Of a stretch of DNA of 64,000 nucleotides, positions 8,606 through 16,512 are shown piece after piece. The stretch is taken from the NCBI RefSeq assembly GCF_010671565.1, contig NZ_JAABOQ010000002.1:372001-436000 (forward strand). Reading direction: 5' to 3'. A program made the position numbers and the translations under genes. How positions within the stretch are numbered: position 1 is the first letter of the stretch; each line of letters starts with the position of its first letter. Source of the DNA: Spongiivirga citrea (GTDB taxonomy: Bacteria; Bacteroidota; Bacteroidia; Flavobacteriales; Flavobacteriaceae). A model generated the notes under the pieces. That model was not told the origin of the DNA. It saw only the letters and a program-made list of their open reading frames with translations, and ran no database searches.

Positions 8606-9427
8606 CTATTCAACATTTAATTGATAAACACCAGATGCTTCTATTTTCTTTATAGAATTAGTTGTAAAAACCGTGTCAAATACCTCAGTTAATATTTCAA
8701 ACCCTTTACTGAATATACCATGACTAACTACCAAGCTTAACTTTCCGGCATTTTTCTCTTTTAAAGCTTCAGCAAGGCCCAAAAAAGTCCCGCCCCCATC
8801 ACAAATATCATCGACAATAACACATTGTTTTCCTTTCAAGTCTTCTTCATAGACTCTAAATCCGGATAATTTTCCTGTTTTTACATCTCTTTTTTTTGAG
8901 CATTCAACTACTTCAATTCCGCCTAGAAAAGCAGATAACTTATAAATCTTTTTCAGCGCACCCCCGTCTGGAGCTATTAAAACCACTTCTTCTTTTATTT
9001 GATCAATACAGTTTTTTACAAATTGATGATTATCAATGATTTTTACATTATTTAGTAAGGCCGGTGCAACTTCGGAATGTGGATCAAAAATGATCACTTC
9101 ATCATACTTTTGATCATTGATGATGTCAGCATATACTTTGACAGATAGTGCTTCGCCTTTAACCATTACCCTATCTTGACGTGCCGCTGGGAAATACGGA
9201 ATAAAGGTTTTTACAACCTTCACTCCCATTCGCCTAACTGCATCTGTAGCGATTAGTAATAAACCTAGATCATTAAATGAGTTTATGCGGTGAGTAATCG
9301 TAATTTCATTTCCTAAATCTTTTTCTAATATCTTTATATGAGGTTCTCCACCGTTAAATGTAAAGGCATTAAATGAAATCGATTTACCATAAGGTTTGAA
9401 TAGTGGATCAAGGTGTAAAAACATCAT
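8606..9427 (-). CDS. short, divergent ribose-phosphate pyrophosphokinase (Prs-like)
   Basis: The protein has about 273 residues, against roughly 315 for housekeeping Prs. It keeps the ARQDR phosphate-binding motif (PYFPAARQDR), a variant of the metal-binding DLH motif (FDPHSEVAPALL) and the PRPP loop VDDICDGGGT. It lacks the usual Prs N-terminus. The divergent features match a subgroup paired with NadV in phages and bacteria. It could supply PRPP to the NAMPT downstream or, as in the phage Adps enzymes, pyrophosphorylate ADP-ribose. I start at the ATG at 9427: the upstream ATG at 9472 lies in the -33 box of a good promoter (-7 at 9446-9453) and would place the operators inside the gene. Confidence 0.82.
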   Translation of the reverse strand: MMFLHLDPLFKPYGKSISFNAFTFNGGEPHIKILEKDLGNEITITHRINSFNDLGLLLIATDAVRRMGVKVVKTFIPYFPAARQDRVMVKGEALSVKVYADIINDQKYDEVIIFDPHSEVAPALLNNVKIIDNHQFVKNCIDQIKEEVVLIAPDGGALKKIYKLSAFLGGIEVVECSKKRDVKTGKLSGFRVYEEDLKGKQCVIVDDICDGGGTFLGLAEALKEKNAGKLSLVVSHGIFSKGFEILTEVFDTVFTTNSIKKIEASGVYQLNVE

Positions 9428-9429
9428 TA

Positions 9430-9448
9430 TTGCGTTATTTAAACGCAA
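9430..9448. promoter_or_regulatory. putative NrtR operator 1 of the prs-nadV operon
   Basis: TTGCGTT-N5-AACGCAA is a perfect palindrome with a 5-nt spacer. It matches the core of the sites at 9481-9501 and 10231-10261. It overlaps the -7 element (TAAATTTG on the minus strand, 9446-9453) and the expected start of transcription, just upstream of the preferred ATG. Binding here should block RNA polymerase. Confidence 0.6.
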
Positions 9449-9472
9449 ATTTAAAAGATAAATATGTTTCAA
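9446..9472 (-). promoter_or_regulatory. promoter of the prs-nadV operon
   Basis: On the minus strand there is a -33 TTG (9470-9472), a 16-nt spacer and a -7 TAAATTTG (9446-9453). The -7 box is a full match to TAnnTTTG; the spacer is slightly short. It is flanked by two palindromic operators. Confidence 0.5.
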
Positions 9473-9480
9473 CCTAATGT

Positions 9481-9501
9481 TTTGCGTAAAAATTACATAA
9501 A
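9481..9501. promoter_or_regulatory. putative NrtR operator 2 of the prs-nadV operon
   Basis: TTTGCGTA-N5-TACATAAA has arms matching at six of eight positions and the same 5-nt spacer as the operator at nrtR. It lies just upstream of the -33 box. Its centre is about 52 bp (close to five helical turns) from operator 1, a spacing that would allow cooperative binding on one face. Confidence 0.6.
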
Positions 9502-9535
9502 TACTATTTAAATTGACTAATGAAGATGATTTACC

Positions 9536-10219
9536 CTATTTAATATCAAATAAGAATCCGTCCTTTTTATGCTTGAAGTATTGCTTTTTGTTAAACTTGA
9601 ACAAGTTTGCAGGCCTTCCTCTACCCTCAGACACACGCTCGTCTAGTTCTTCTAAAATGTTAAAACTGAGAATTTTTTTACGAAAGTTTCTTCGGTCAAT
9701 CTGCTTTTGTAGGATCGTCATATAAAGCTTTTCCAAATCAGAAAATAGAAACTTTGTGTTTAGTAGATCAAAACCTATTGGCTCATAGGTCAACTTACCT
9801 TGCAGCCTCTTCTTGGCGATATTGATAATCTCCTTATGGTCAAAGGCCAATTCTGGCAATTTATTAATATCGAACCAAGCAACATCATTAGCATCCGTAT
9901 CTGCCTTAATCGTATGATGTTCCGGTTTTACTAAGGCAAAATAAGTAATACTCACTACCCTGTTTCGCGGGTCTCGATCTGGCTTTCCAAAAGAATACAA
10001 CTGCTCTAAGTAATCGACGGTCACATTGGTTTCTTCCTTCAATTCGCGCTCAACGGCTTTTTCTAAACTTTCGTTTTCTAAAACCAAACCTCCCGGTAAT
10101 GCCCAGGAATTCTTGTAGGGCGCTATATTCCGTTTTATAAGCAGAATATTTAGTGTCTTGTCTTTATAACCAAAAACCACCGCGTCGACCGCTACCTTTA
10201 TATTTTGAAGTGTTGCCAT
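9536..10219 (-). CDS. nrtR: NrtR-type transcriptional regulator (Nudix domain plus winged helix)
   Basis: The 227-residue protein starts with the NrtR phrase VAVDAVVFGY. A Nudix domain follows whose box is intact (G44, E50, R58-E59-L60, E62-E63), then a C-terminal winged-helix region (about 150-220) with NFRKKIL, GRGRPANLFKF. NrtR proteins repress NAD genes and are released by ADP-ribose in the characterised cases. Here the gene sits directly upstream of the prs-nadV operon and carries its own palindromic operator, as expected for autoregulation. The intact Nudix box means hydrolysis of ADP-ribose or a related compound is also possible. A sugar-responsive relative (AraR-like) is the alternative, but the neighbours favour NAD. 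Confidence 0.85.
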   Translation of the reverse strand: MATLQNIKVAVDAVVFGYKDKTLNILLIKRNIAPYKNSWALPGGLVLENESLEKAVERELKEETNVTVDYLEQLYSFGKPDRDPRNRVVSITYFALVKPEHHTIKADTDANDVAWFDINKLPELAFDHKEIINIAKKRLQGKLTYEPIGFDLLNTKFLFSDLEKLYMTILQKQIDRRNFRKKILSFNILEELDERVSEGRGRPANLFKFNKKQYFKHKKDGFLFDIK

Positions 10220-10223
10220 CTAC

Positions 10224-10256
10224 CAAAGTTAATTATTTACGTATTAATTACGCAAA
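10224..10256 (-). promoter_or_regulatory. promoter of nrtR, apparently leaderless
   Basis: On the minus strand: -33 TTTG (10253-10256), 21-nt spacer, -7 TAACTTTG (10224-10231). Only four bases separate the -7 box from the nrtR ATG at 10219, so the transcript should be leaderless or nearly so. Confidence 0.6.
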
Positions 10257-10261
10257 TAATT
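10231..10261. promoter_or_regulatory. putative NrtR operator at nrtR
   Basis: Arms of 13 bp (AATTATTTACGTA and TACGCAAATAATT) around a 5-nt spacer differ at one position only. The site contains the -33 box of the nrtR promoter and touches the -7 box and the stop codon of the upstream gene. It shares TTTRYGTA-N5-TACRYAAA with the sites upstream of prs. Confidence 0.65.
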
Positions 10262-11861
10262 ATCGTTTTCTGGCAATTATAAGTGCATTTGTTGGTGGGT
10301 ATTTCATTTTATTTAATGACAAATCATAAAGCTCGACCTTATTCGCAAAACGATTATCTACAATCCAAGGATTTGAATAGGCATGTGTTGCGCTATCAAT
10401 AGTAAATCCTACTTTTTGAAGTGCTTTTTTCCAATCCACGATGCTCCAAAAACAAAACCTTTCGTGCATTTCGCTTTTCCAGTTATCCGTGTAATCTTTA
10501 GTTAACATAAAATCGGCAGCATCTCTATGTTTTAAGCGTATATATTCAACTTCATTAACTTTTTCAATTGTATATTCAATCTGGTCTTGTTCCTCCTTTC
10601 TAAAATCAGCTGCAAAGCGAAGAAAACGCGAAAAGGTTGATAAACCATTAAGATAATTCTTAAGTTCTTGTTGGTCCTGACAGCCTTTAAAGGGGTCATT
10701 ATTCGAGCCATCATCTTGTCTTAGTTTCATCAATACTAATTCGTTGCCATTTTCTGGTCCGATGACATCTCGATTGATCCAAACGCCATTTGGGGCTAAC
10801 TCAGCATATCTATTTTCAATAAATTGTAATAAGTCGTTTCTATTTCCGTATGATTCTATTTCATGAGTTAAGGAGGATGTATGAATAGTATTCATAGATT
10901 CTTCTTCAAAAACTAAGGAGGTAACAGCGTTCTTTTGAGCAAAAAAGACATTCGGATTGGCAAATTCTCCATTGTGTTTTCGTTGATTACAAATATCAAA
11001 TAATTGCCGAGCTACCTCAATCCCATAAAAGTCAGACTCAAACAAGGTTGTAGCTTCACTCGCCTGCTTGATCCAAGAACCTACAGCGCAGCCGATATCC
11101 CCTATTCTACCTGCTTGTATAAACGAACTTGTTTCCTGAAACTTGATCTCTGCAATTTCATCCATTTGCCGGACATATGAATTGTAATCTCTAGACTCTG
11201 TAATGTCCCCATCATCACCGATTATAGGATCGGACAATATGTTTTTCACCTTTTCTTCTAGATGATAAGTTTTCCAGACCTTATAACTTCCTTTGTGAAT
11301 TTTATTGCGAAACGACTCTTCATCAATAGTCAAATTAGAGTTGGCCATATGTTCAATGAGTTCCCAAGGCAAATCTGCATTAAATAATTGTTTATTTGCA
11401 TCAGCTAATTCTGCGGGAAGAATTTTGAATCCTAATTTTTGATACATACTCATCACAGGGGTTGAACAAATTACTATTGTGTTAGCAGGATTAAGATCCA
11501 AACGTCTATCACTTTGGTGTTTTATTTGTTTCAATGTATATGAGGCAAAATCATCTAAAACACCTACGTCATCTATGCCATAGACGTAAATGGAAGCATC
11601 TATACTAGCATTGGAAAACTCCTGCGCCATCATTGCTCTTAAATAAAATGGTATTGGATTTCTCTTAGTGCCACTATGGTTAGCAGAAGTTATAGCGAAC
11701 ACTACACCCGAAATTTTATGCGTGGTATTAATTTGTTTATTATCTACATCTTTTATCCCATTTAATCCAGAATTAACTAATCTGGATATGTAATTATACT
11801 GGAATGAAGTAAAAAGATGATGACGACCTGGGAACAATAAATACATAAAATGCTTCAACAA
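10260..11861 (-). CDS. NadM-like nucleotidyltransferase domain fused to a SAM-dependent methyltransferase
   Basis: The 533-residue protein seems to have two parts. Residues 6-150 follow the NMN adenylyltransferase (NadM) layout: a strand, then GRHHLFTSFQ where NadM has GRFQPFHxGH, then a strand leading to ITSANHSGTKRNPIPFYLR, which parallels the SAQxSHTxxNPFTAGER segment. The (H/T)xGH motif is TSFQ here (18-21), so ATP chemistry may be altered or lost. Residues about 215-530 form a class I methyltransferase with motif I GDIGCAVGS (254-262). It lies just upstream of nrtR, and its stop overlaps the nrtR operator. A role in NAD or nicotinamide metabolism is inferred from context; the methyltransferase substrate is unknown. 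Confidence 0.6.
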   Translation of the reverse strand: MLKHFMYLLFPGRHHLFTSFQYNYISRLVNSGLNGIKDVDNKQINTTHKISGVVFAITSANHSGTKRNPIPFYLRAMMAQEFSNASIDASIYVYGIDDVGVLDDFASYTLKQIKHQSDRRLDLNPANTIVICSTPVMSMYQKLGFKILPAELADANKQLFNADLPWELIEHMANSNLTIDEESFRNKIHKGSYKVWKTYHLEEKVKNILSDPIIGDDGDITESRDYNSYVRQMDEIAEIKFQETSSFIQAGRIGDIGCAVGSWIKQASEATTLFESDFYGIEVARQLFDICNQRKHNGEFANPNVFFAQKNAVTSLVFEEESMNTIHTSSLTHEIESYGNRNDLLQFIENRYAELAPNGVWINRDVIGPENGNELVLMKLRQDDGSNNDPFKGCQDQQELKNYLNGLSTFSRFLRFAADFRKEEQDQIEYTIEKVNEVEYIRLKHRDAADFMLTKDYTDNWKSEMHERFCFWSIVDWKKALQKVGFTIDSATHAYSNPWIVDNRFANKVELYDLSLNKMKYPPTNALIIARKR

Positions 11862-12032
11862 TTTTTAGTGAGATAAAACTATAAATAAATTTAGCCACTC
11901 GTGCGAGATACAATGTAAATACGCAATAATACGCTTCAATATTGATTTCAAAAAGATAAATGAATATAGAAACTGTAACAATCTTCAACTAACCTACTCT
12001 TTAGAATATCAATCATATAAAACCAACAAATT

Positions 12033-12761
12033 ATGAAACTTAGTAACTTTTCTCTCTTTATTTGCGCATTATTATTCAGTTTTAATACTCAAGCCCAGAA
12101 AATAACAAACCTTTCTAGATCAACAAGCACAAAGACTTTTGAGTTTGATAATTATGATGCAATTGATGTGTCAGATGATTTTAAATTAACAGTTAGCTTT
12201 TCAAGTAAAAATTCACCCATTACTGTGGAGGCTAATGATAATATTATACAATATGTGGATGTCTATAAAGAAGGATCCACCTTGTATTTCAGACTTAAAA
12301 AAAGGCTTGGTTATACTTCTTGGAGGGGCAATCTAATTTTGAGAGCCAGCCTTACTACCACCAATATCGATGCTTTTTATGTTTCTTCAGACGCCACGGT
12401 TGAATTGACAAATACCCTATCGAATTCAAATTTATCGCTTAATATTAAGGGTGATGGTGTTTTTAATGGTAAGCTGAACGTTGATAATTTTGAACTCAAC
12501 GCTAAATCAGATGCTCAAGTAAATATATTAGGAAAAGTAGCTACGATGAAGGCATATTTATCATCAGATGCACAATTAAAGGCTAGGGATTTAGTAGTAA
12601 ATGATTTAGAAATTGAACTAAAAAGTGATAGCCAAGCAAGAATTCAAGTACGAAACACAATAGATGCTTATGCAACAAGTGATGCTAGTTTAAGATATTT
12701 GGGGAACCCAAAAGTACTCCGTAGTAAAGCGACAGGAGATGCTCACATACGTTCGATGTAG
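12033..12761 (+). CDS. head-GIN domain (DUF2807) exported protein
   Basis: The 242-residue protein has a signal peptide (1-21, ending TQAQ). The rest resembles the DUF2807 'GIN' fold: a right-handed beta-helix of repeated short strands separated by SDA, KSDAQ and TSDAS turns (DATVELT, SDAQVNI, SDAQLKA, SDSQARI, SDASLRY). Such proteins are common and exported in Bacteroidota; the function is unknown, and a role in surface adhesion has only been suggested from the fold. A strong terminator hairpin follows, so this is a single-gene unit. Confidence 0.82.
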   Translation: MKLSNFSLFICALLFSFNTQAQKITNLSRSTSTKTFEFDNYDAIDVSDDFKLTVSFSSKNSPITVEANDNIIQYVDVYKEGSTLYFRLKKRLGYTSWRGNLILRASLTTTNIDAFYVSSDATVELTNTLSNSNLSLNIKGDGVFNGKLNVDNFELNAKSDAQVNILGKVATMKAYLSSDAQLKARDLVVNDLEIELKSDSQARIQVRNTIDAYATSDASLRYLGNPKVLRSKATGDAHIRSM

Positions 12762-12787
12762 AAATCTATTCACAATAAGAACTTTTT

Positions 12788-12815
12788 AAACCTTGCTCTA
12801 CGGCAAGGTTTTTGC
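12788..12815 (+). terminator. rho-independent terminator after the head-GIN gene
   Basis: A 9-bp stem AAACCTTGC / GCAAGGTTT with a 6-nt loop is followed by a short T run. Confidence 0.75.
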
Positions 12816-13095
12816 TTTCACAACAATCTAACTCACTTGATATCAACACAATAAGTTAGCATAAAAAATACATTGCTGTTTGATTGTCTTGAATCAAACT
12901 TGCATGTCACACAATTTTAATGTAAATTTAACGTTAATAAAATGTATATTAATTGTAAATTAATCCAAATGTTTTTAATAAAACTAAGAGATCACTATCA
13001 CAATTTACTAAAGAAGTACTTTGCCAATTTGAAGAAATATGGCACTAAATGTCGTGGTTGTTATCAGGAAATTCTTCGAGCCTAAAATTCAAAAA
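12816..13095. other. intergenic stretch without a recognised gene
   Basis: This AT-rich convergent intergenic region follows the terminator. It holds one 8-bp hairpin (GTTTGATT / AATCAAAC, 12878-12899) not followed by a T run. No convincing reading frame, tRNA-like fold or promoter element was seen. Confidence 0.5.
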
Positions 13096-13659
13096 TCATT
13101 CTATATTCTCTGGTAAAGCGCCCACCCTACCGCGATAACTAATTGTGCGACGATGGCTGCTAGTAATAGTAGCACTTACACTACCGTTAGGATACATAAT
13201 TCCGTTTACAACAAAGTTTTCAGTATTATTTTTAATGGAATAATTCATATTGTAACTCCCATTTTTTTCATTTTTTGCAATTGTCAACTCGATTGGTGTA
13301 CCGTCATAATTGATGCCAACATCTTTACTATTATTATAGGCACCTCCTATTTGTCGTTCGCCATAATATGGTAAGCTGGCAGATACACTATCTCCCACTC
13401 TTCTCATATAATTTGGATTCCCAAGAAGATCAATTCTGGCTAAATTACTTCCAGGAGCTAATAGGCCTGCATTTGCTACCGCCTGCATTCCTGTGTTTGC
13501 CATCGGGTGCGCCGATACAAAAACAATTTCAAATTTTTCAGAGTTGATTAAATCATCAAATTCCTGTTGCTGTTGTGCAGTGATATTTTTTGTAGTGTTT
13601 GAAGCACAACTTAACATTGTAAACACGACTATCAGTAAAACCAAGCAATTCCTTTTCAT
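13096..13659 (-). CDS. DUF4251 family lipoprotein
   Basis: The 187-residue protein has a lipoprotein signal with lipobox MLSC (Cys 18). DUF4251 features follow: a helix near FDDLINSEKFEIV, a strand IDLLGNPNYMRRVGDSVSASLPYYGER, then short beta strands ending SYRGRV. The family is restricted mainly to Bacteroidota and has no known function. It should be anchored in the outer or inner membrane facing the periplasm. It is divergent from the M28 peptidase gene with about 145 bp between. Confidence 0.8.
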   Translation of the reverse strand: MKRNCLVLLIVVFTMLSCASNTTKNITAQQQQEFDDLINSEKFEIVFVSAHPMANTGMQAVANAGLLAPGSNLARIDLLGNPNYMRRVGDSVSASLPYYGERQIGGAYNNSKDVGINYDGTPIELTIAKNEKNGSYNMNYSIKNNTENFVVNGIMYPNGSVSATITSSHRRTISYRGRVGALPENIE

Positions 13660-13803
13660 TACATCTTATCTTTATTGCTTATTAAGATATGAAATTCCAA
13701 GCTTTAGTGATAAGTGTTTAACAATCCATTTTGATTTTTATTTACTAAAACATCGTAATTTCATCACTCTAACATTAAACAACTAACCAAAACCACCTAA
13801 TCA

Positions 13804-15357
13804 ATGAAAAATTCACTTAGATTTCTACTATTACTTTGTGCACTGCCTTTGGCGATAATTGCTCAAAAGACAGATACGGTTGTTGAGAACATCATCAAAG
13901 AGGCGAATGAAAATTCTCATCTTGAAAAACTTGGCCATGAATTAATGGATCAGATAGGTCCTCGCTTAGTAGGTACTCCACAAATGAAAAATGCACATGA
14001 TTGGGCCGTAGCGAAGTATGCTGGTTGGGGAATTTCTGCTAGAAATGAGAAATGGGGAGAATGGCGAGGTTGGGAACGCGGTATTACGCATATAGATATG
14101 GTACATCCAAGAATTCAAAGCTTACGAGGTACGCAGCTCGCTTGGAATCCTAGTACTTCTAAAAAAGGCGTGACTGCCGAACTTGTTGTGCTTCCTACTA
14201 ATTTGAAAACTGAGGGAGATTTTAAAAAATGGCTACCATCGGTAAAGGGAAAATTAGTAATGATCTCTATGCATCAACCGACAGGAAGACCCGATTATAA
14301 TTGGGAGGAGTTCGCTACAGAAGAATCATTTACCAAAATGAAGGACGCACGTAGTGCCCAAAACAAAGCATGGCGAGACAATATGCGCTTAAGCGGTTAT
14401 AACCGCAGAACACTACCCCAAGCACTAGAAACTGCTGGAGCAGCTGGAATAGTGGCTTCTAATTGGTCAAGAGGATTTGGTGTAAATAAGATATTTAGTG
14501 CTCGGACCAAGAAAATACCGACAGTCGATTTAGAACTAGAGGATTATGGAATGCTCTACCGTTTAGTTCAATCAGGGCAAAAGCCACAAATAAACATCGT
14601 AGCACAATCCAAAGAATTGGGAGTTCAACCAACATTTAATACCATTGCCGAAATCAAAGGTTCAGAAAAACCAAATGAATATGTCATTTTATCTGCCCAT
14701 TTCGACTCTTGGGATGGTGGTACTGGTGCTACAGATAACGGAACTGGCACCCTCGTTATGATGGAAGCTATGAGGATTTTAAAGAAGCATTATCCAAATC
14801 CGAAACGCACTATTTTAGTCGGACACTGGGGAAGCGAAGAACAAGGCTTAAATGGCTCTCGCGCTTTTGTAGAAGATCACCCAGATATTGTCAAGGGCTT
14901 ACAAGCTAGTTTCAACCAAGATAATGGTACCGGTCGTGTAGTACGTTTATCTGGTGGTGGGTTTTTGCACGCTTATGACTACCTGTCTCGTTGGTTAAAT
15001 GCTGTACCAAAAGATATCACCAAACATATTGAAACGACTTTTCCTGGGGCTCCGGCAAGAGGTGGATCTGACTATGCTAGTTTTCAGGCTGCAGGTGCAC
15101 CCGCTTTTAGTTTGAGTTCATTAAACTGGTCCTATTGGAATTATACTTGGCATACCAATCGAGATACCTACGATAAAATCATTTTTGATGACGTACGGAA
15201 CAATGCAATCCTAACCGCAATCTTGACCTATATGGCTAGTGAAGATCCTGAAACAACTTCACGGGTCAAAGCAGAGTTGCCAATTGATAGCCGCAGTGGT
15301 GAACAACGCAAATGGCCATCGCCTAGAAGTCCAGTTAGAAAAGGCGGGGTCGATTGA
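13804..15357 (+). CDS. exported M28 family zinc peptidase with PA-type insert
   Basis: The 517-residue protein has a signal peptide (1-20, ends IIAQ). An N-terminal segment and a PA-like insert (about 120-270, including ALETAGAAGIVASN) precede the M28 catalytic domain. Zinc ligands and catalytic residues visible are H299 and D301 (SAHFDSW), D311 (ATDNGTGT) and E345/E346 (HWGSEEQGLNGSRAF). Such enzymes are aminopeptidases or carboxypeptidases acting in the periplasm or outside the cell. Length is normal for Bacteroidota members annotated as M20/M28 peptidases. The downstream gene begins 17 nt after the stop, so the two may be cotranscribed. Confidence 0.88.
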   Translation: MKNSLRFLLLLCALPLAIIAQKTDTVVENIIKEANENSHLEKLGHELMDQIGPRLVGTPQMKNAHDWAVAKYAGWGISARNEKWGEWRGWERGITHIDMVHPRIQSLRGTQLAWNPSTSKKGVTAELVVLPTNLKTEGDFKKWLPSVKGKLVMISMHQPTGRPDYNWEEFATEESFTKMKDARSAQNKAWRDNMRLSGYNRRTLPQALETAGAAGIVASNWSRGFGVNKIFSARTKKIPTVDLELEDYGMLYRLVQSGQKPQINIVAQSKELGVQPTFNTIAEIKGSEKPNEYVILSAHFDSWDGGTGATDNGTGTLVMMEAMRILKKHYPNPKRTILVGHWGSEEQGLNGSRAFVEDHPDIVKGLQASFNQDNGTGRVVRLSGGGFLHAYDYLSRWLNAVPKDITKHIETTFPGAPARGGSDYASFQAAGAPAFSLSSLNWSYWNYTWHTNRDTYDKIIFDDVRNNAILTAILTYMASEDPETTSRVKAELPIDSRSGEQRKWPSPRSPVRKGGVD

Positions 15358-15373
15358 TTTAATAAATAAATTG

Positions 15374-15886
15374 ATGAATAAAGTTCGATCGTTTATTGCA
15401 GCAGCTATCTGTCCATTATGTATGTGGTCACAGAATGATATCAAGAAGGAAAAACCTCCTCAAGAAATCGCTGTTACATCATTTGCCTATGCCAATACAG
15501 CTTTTGTAAGCGAGCAACATTCTAATTTTGTAATGAACAAGCCATTAGGCAAGGGGCTTTCGTTTCAGTTGGCTGGTCAATATGATACCTATCTGACTTC
15601 TAATATTTTTAAGACAAATATGACATTTAAAAAATACTTCGGTCGAAAGCTATATCTGTTTTCTGGTTATGAGTTAGAAATGGAGCAGGTAAAATCAAAT
15701 CCTAATACAGGTCTGTTTGAATTTATCAATACATTTCGAGGTAAATACACCAACGGCGTTGGTTATGATAATGAGAAAAAAAATCTGAATATAGAATTCA
15801 AACACGATCTCAATTTTAGCAAAAATAATTTAGGAAGTTTTGGCACGCCATCAATGCTCACTCTGAAAGGAGTTTACAAATTCTAA
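15374..15886 (+). CDS. small exported beta-strand-rich protein of unknown function
   Basis: The 170-residue product starts at the ATG 17 nt after the peptidase stop (MNKVRSF); a signal peptide ends near CMWSQ. The remainder consists of alternating aromatic and polar strands and ends in VYKF, a C-terminal aromatic typical of outer-membrane barrels. The reading frame remains open upstream to 15239, but that part overlaps the peptidase gene and gives no signal peptide. No family was recognised. Position suggests cotranscription with the peptidase. Confidence 0.6.
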   Translation: MNKVRSFIAAAICPLCMWSQNDIKKEKPPQEIAVTSFAYANTAFVSEQHSNFVMNKPLGKGLSFQLAGQYDTYLTSNIFKTNMTFKKYFGRKLYLFSGYELEMEQVKSNPNTGLFEFINTFRGKYTNGVGYDNEKKNLNIEFKHDLNFSKNNLGSFGTPSMLTLKGVYKF

Positions 15887-15892
15887 TCTGCT

Positions 15893-16495
15893 TTGATTCA
15901 ACCCAATCACGCTCACTTTAAGATTTATAAGCCTTTTGGGATGTTAAGTCAGTTAAGTTCTAAAGACAAACACCAACTAAGAAAAAAGCGTTTTCTATCA
16001 GAATTATATGATTTTCCCAAAGGAACTATGCCAATTGGAAGGTTAGATGAAAAGTCAGAAGGGCTTCTCTTGCTAACTACAGATGGAAAATTAAGTGATC
16101 ATATTAATCGCTCGGGAATCGAAAAGGAGTATTATGCACAAATTAACGGTGCAATAACAGATGAAGCTATTCATAAATTACAAAACGGAATAGTCATTGG
16201 TTTTTCTGGAAAGAAATATAAAACAAAACCCTGTGTAGTAACTCGTGTTAGCCATCCTCCTGAACTACCCGAACCAAATAACAGTATACGTTTAGATAAG
16301 CATAGACCTAGCACTTGGATATCGATCACTATTAAAGAAGGTAAATTTCGTCAGGTACGAAAAATGACCTCTGCCGTTGGCTATCCTACCTTGCGATTGG
16401 TTAGAATACGAATTGGTCGCATCTCAATATTTGATCTTGATGAAGGAGAGGTAAAACCCTTAGACATTGGATTTGAAAATGGAGTATCTATCTGA
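15893..16495 (+). CDS. rluE: 23S rRNA pseudouridine synthase, RluE-like (RsuA family)
   Basis: The 200-residue protein carries the RsuA/RluE catalytic motif GRLDEKSEGLLLLTTDG with the nucleophilic Asp in GRLD. Other family matches are KEYYAQINGAIT, STWISITIKEGKFRQVRKMTSAVGYPTLRLVR and a final G-x-I/L-x-LG region. It lacks an S4 domain, like RluE. The expected modification is the helix 89 uridine equivalent to E. coli 2457. The chosen start is TTG at 15893, because the first in-frame ATG (codon 17) would cut the KIYKPFGM strand. It lies 6 nt after the preceding gene and converges with the CMD gene. Confidence 0.82.
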   Translation: MIQPNHAHFKIYKPFGMLSQLSSKDKHQLRKKRFLSELYDFPKGTMPIGRLDEKSEGLLLLTTDGKLSDHINRSGIEKEYYAQINGAITDEAIHKLQNGIVIGFSGKKYKTKPCVVTRVSHPPELPEPNNSIRLDKHRPSTWISITIKEGKFRQVRKMTSAVGYPTLRLVRIRIGRISIFDLDEGEVKPLDIGFENGVSI

Positions 16496-16512
16496 TTAGA
16501 ATATTCTGTCCT

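Noticed and set aside
9428-9472. Upstream start for the Prs-like gene at 9472
   Set aside because: It would place the operator and the -7 box within the coding region and adds residues unlike any Prs; the start at 9427 is better.
11911-11935. TACGCAATAATACGC resembling an NrtR half-site upstream of the methyltransferase fusion gene
   Set aside because: The paired half-site with the 5-nt spacer is absent, so it does not fit the motif of the three good sites.
11794-11988. 64-codon hydrophobic open frame on the minus strand
   Set aside because: It overlaps the start of the methyltransferase fusion gene, has no family match and a composition expected of AT-rich DNA.
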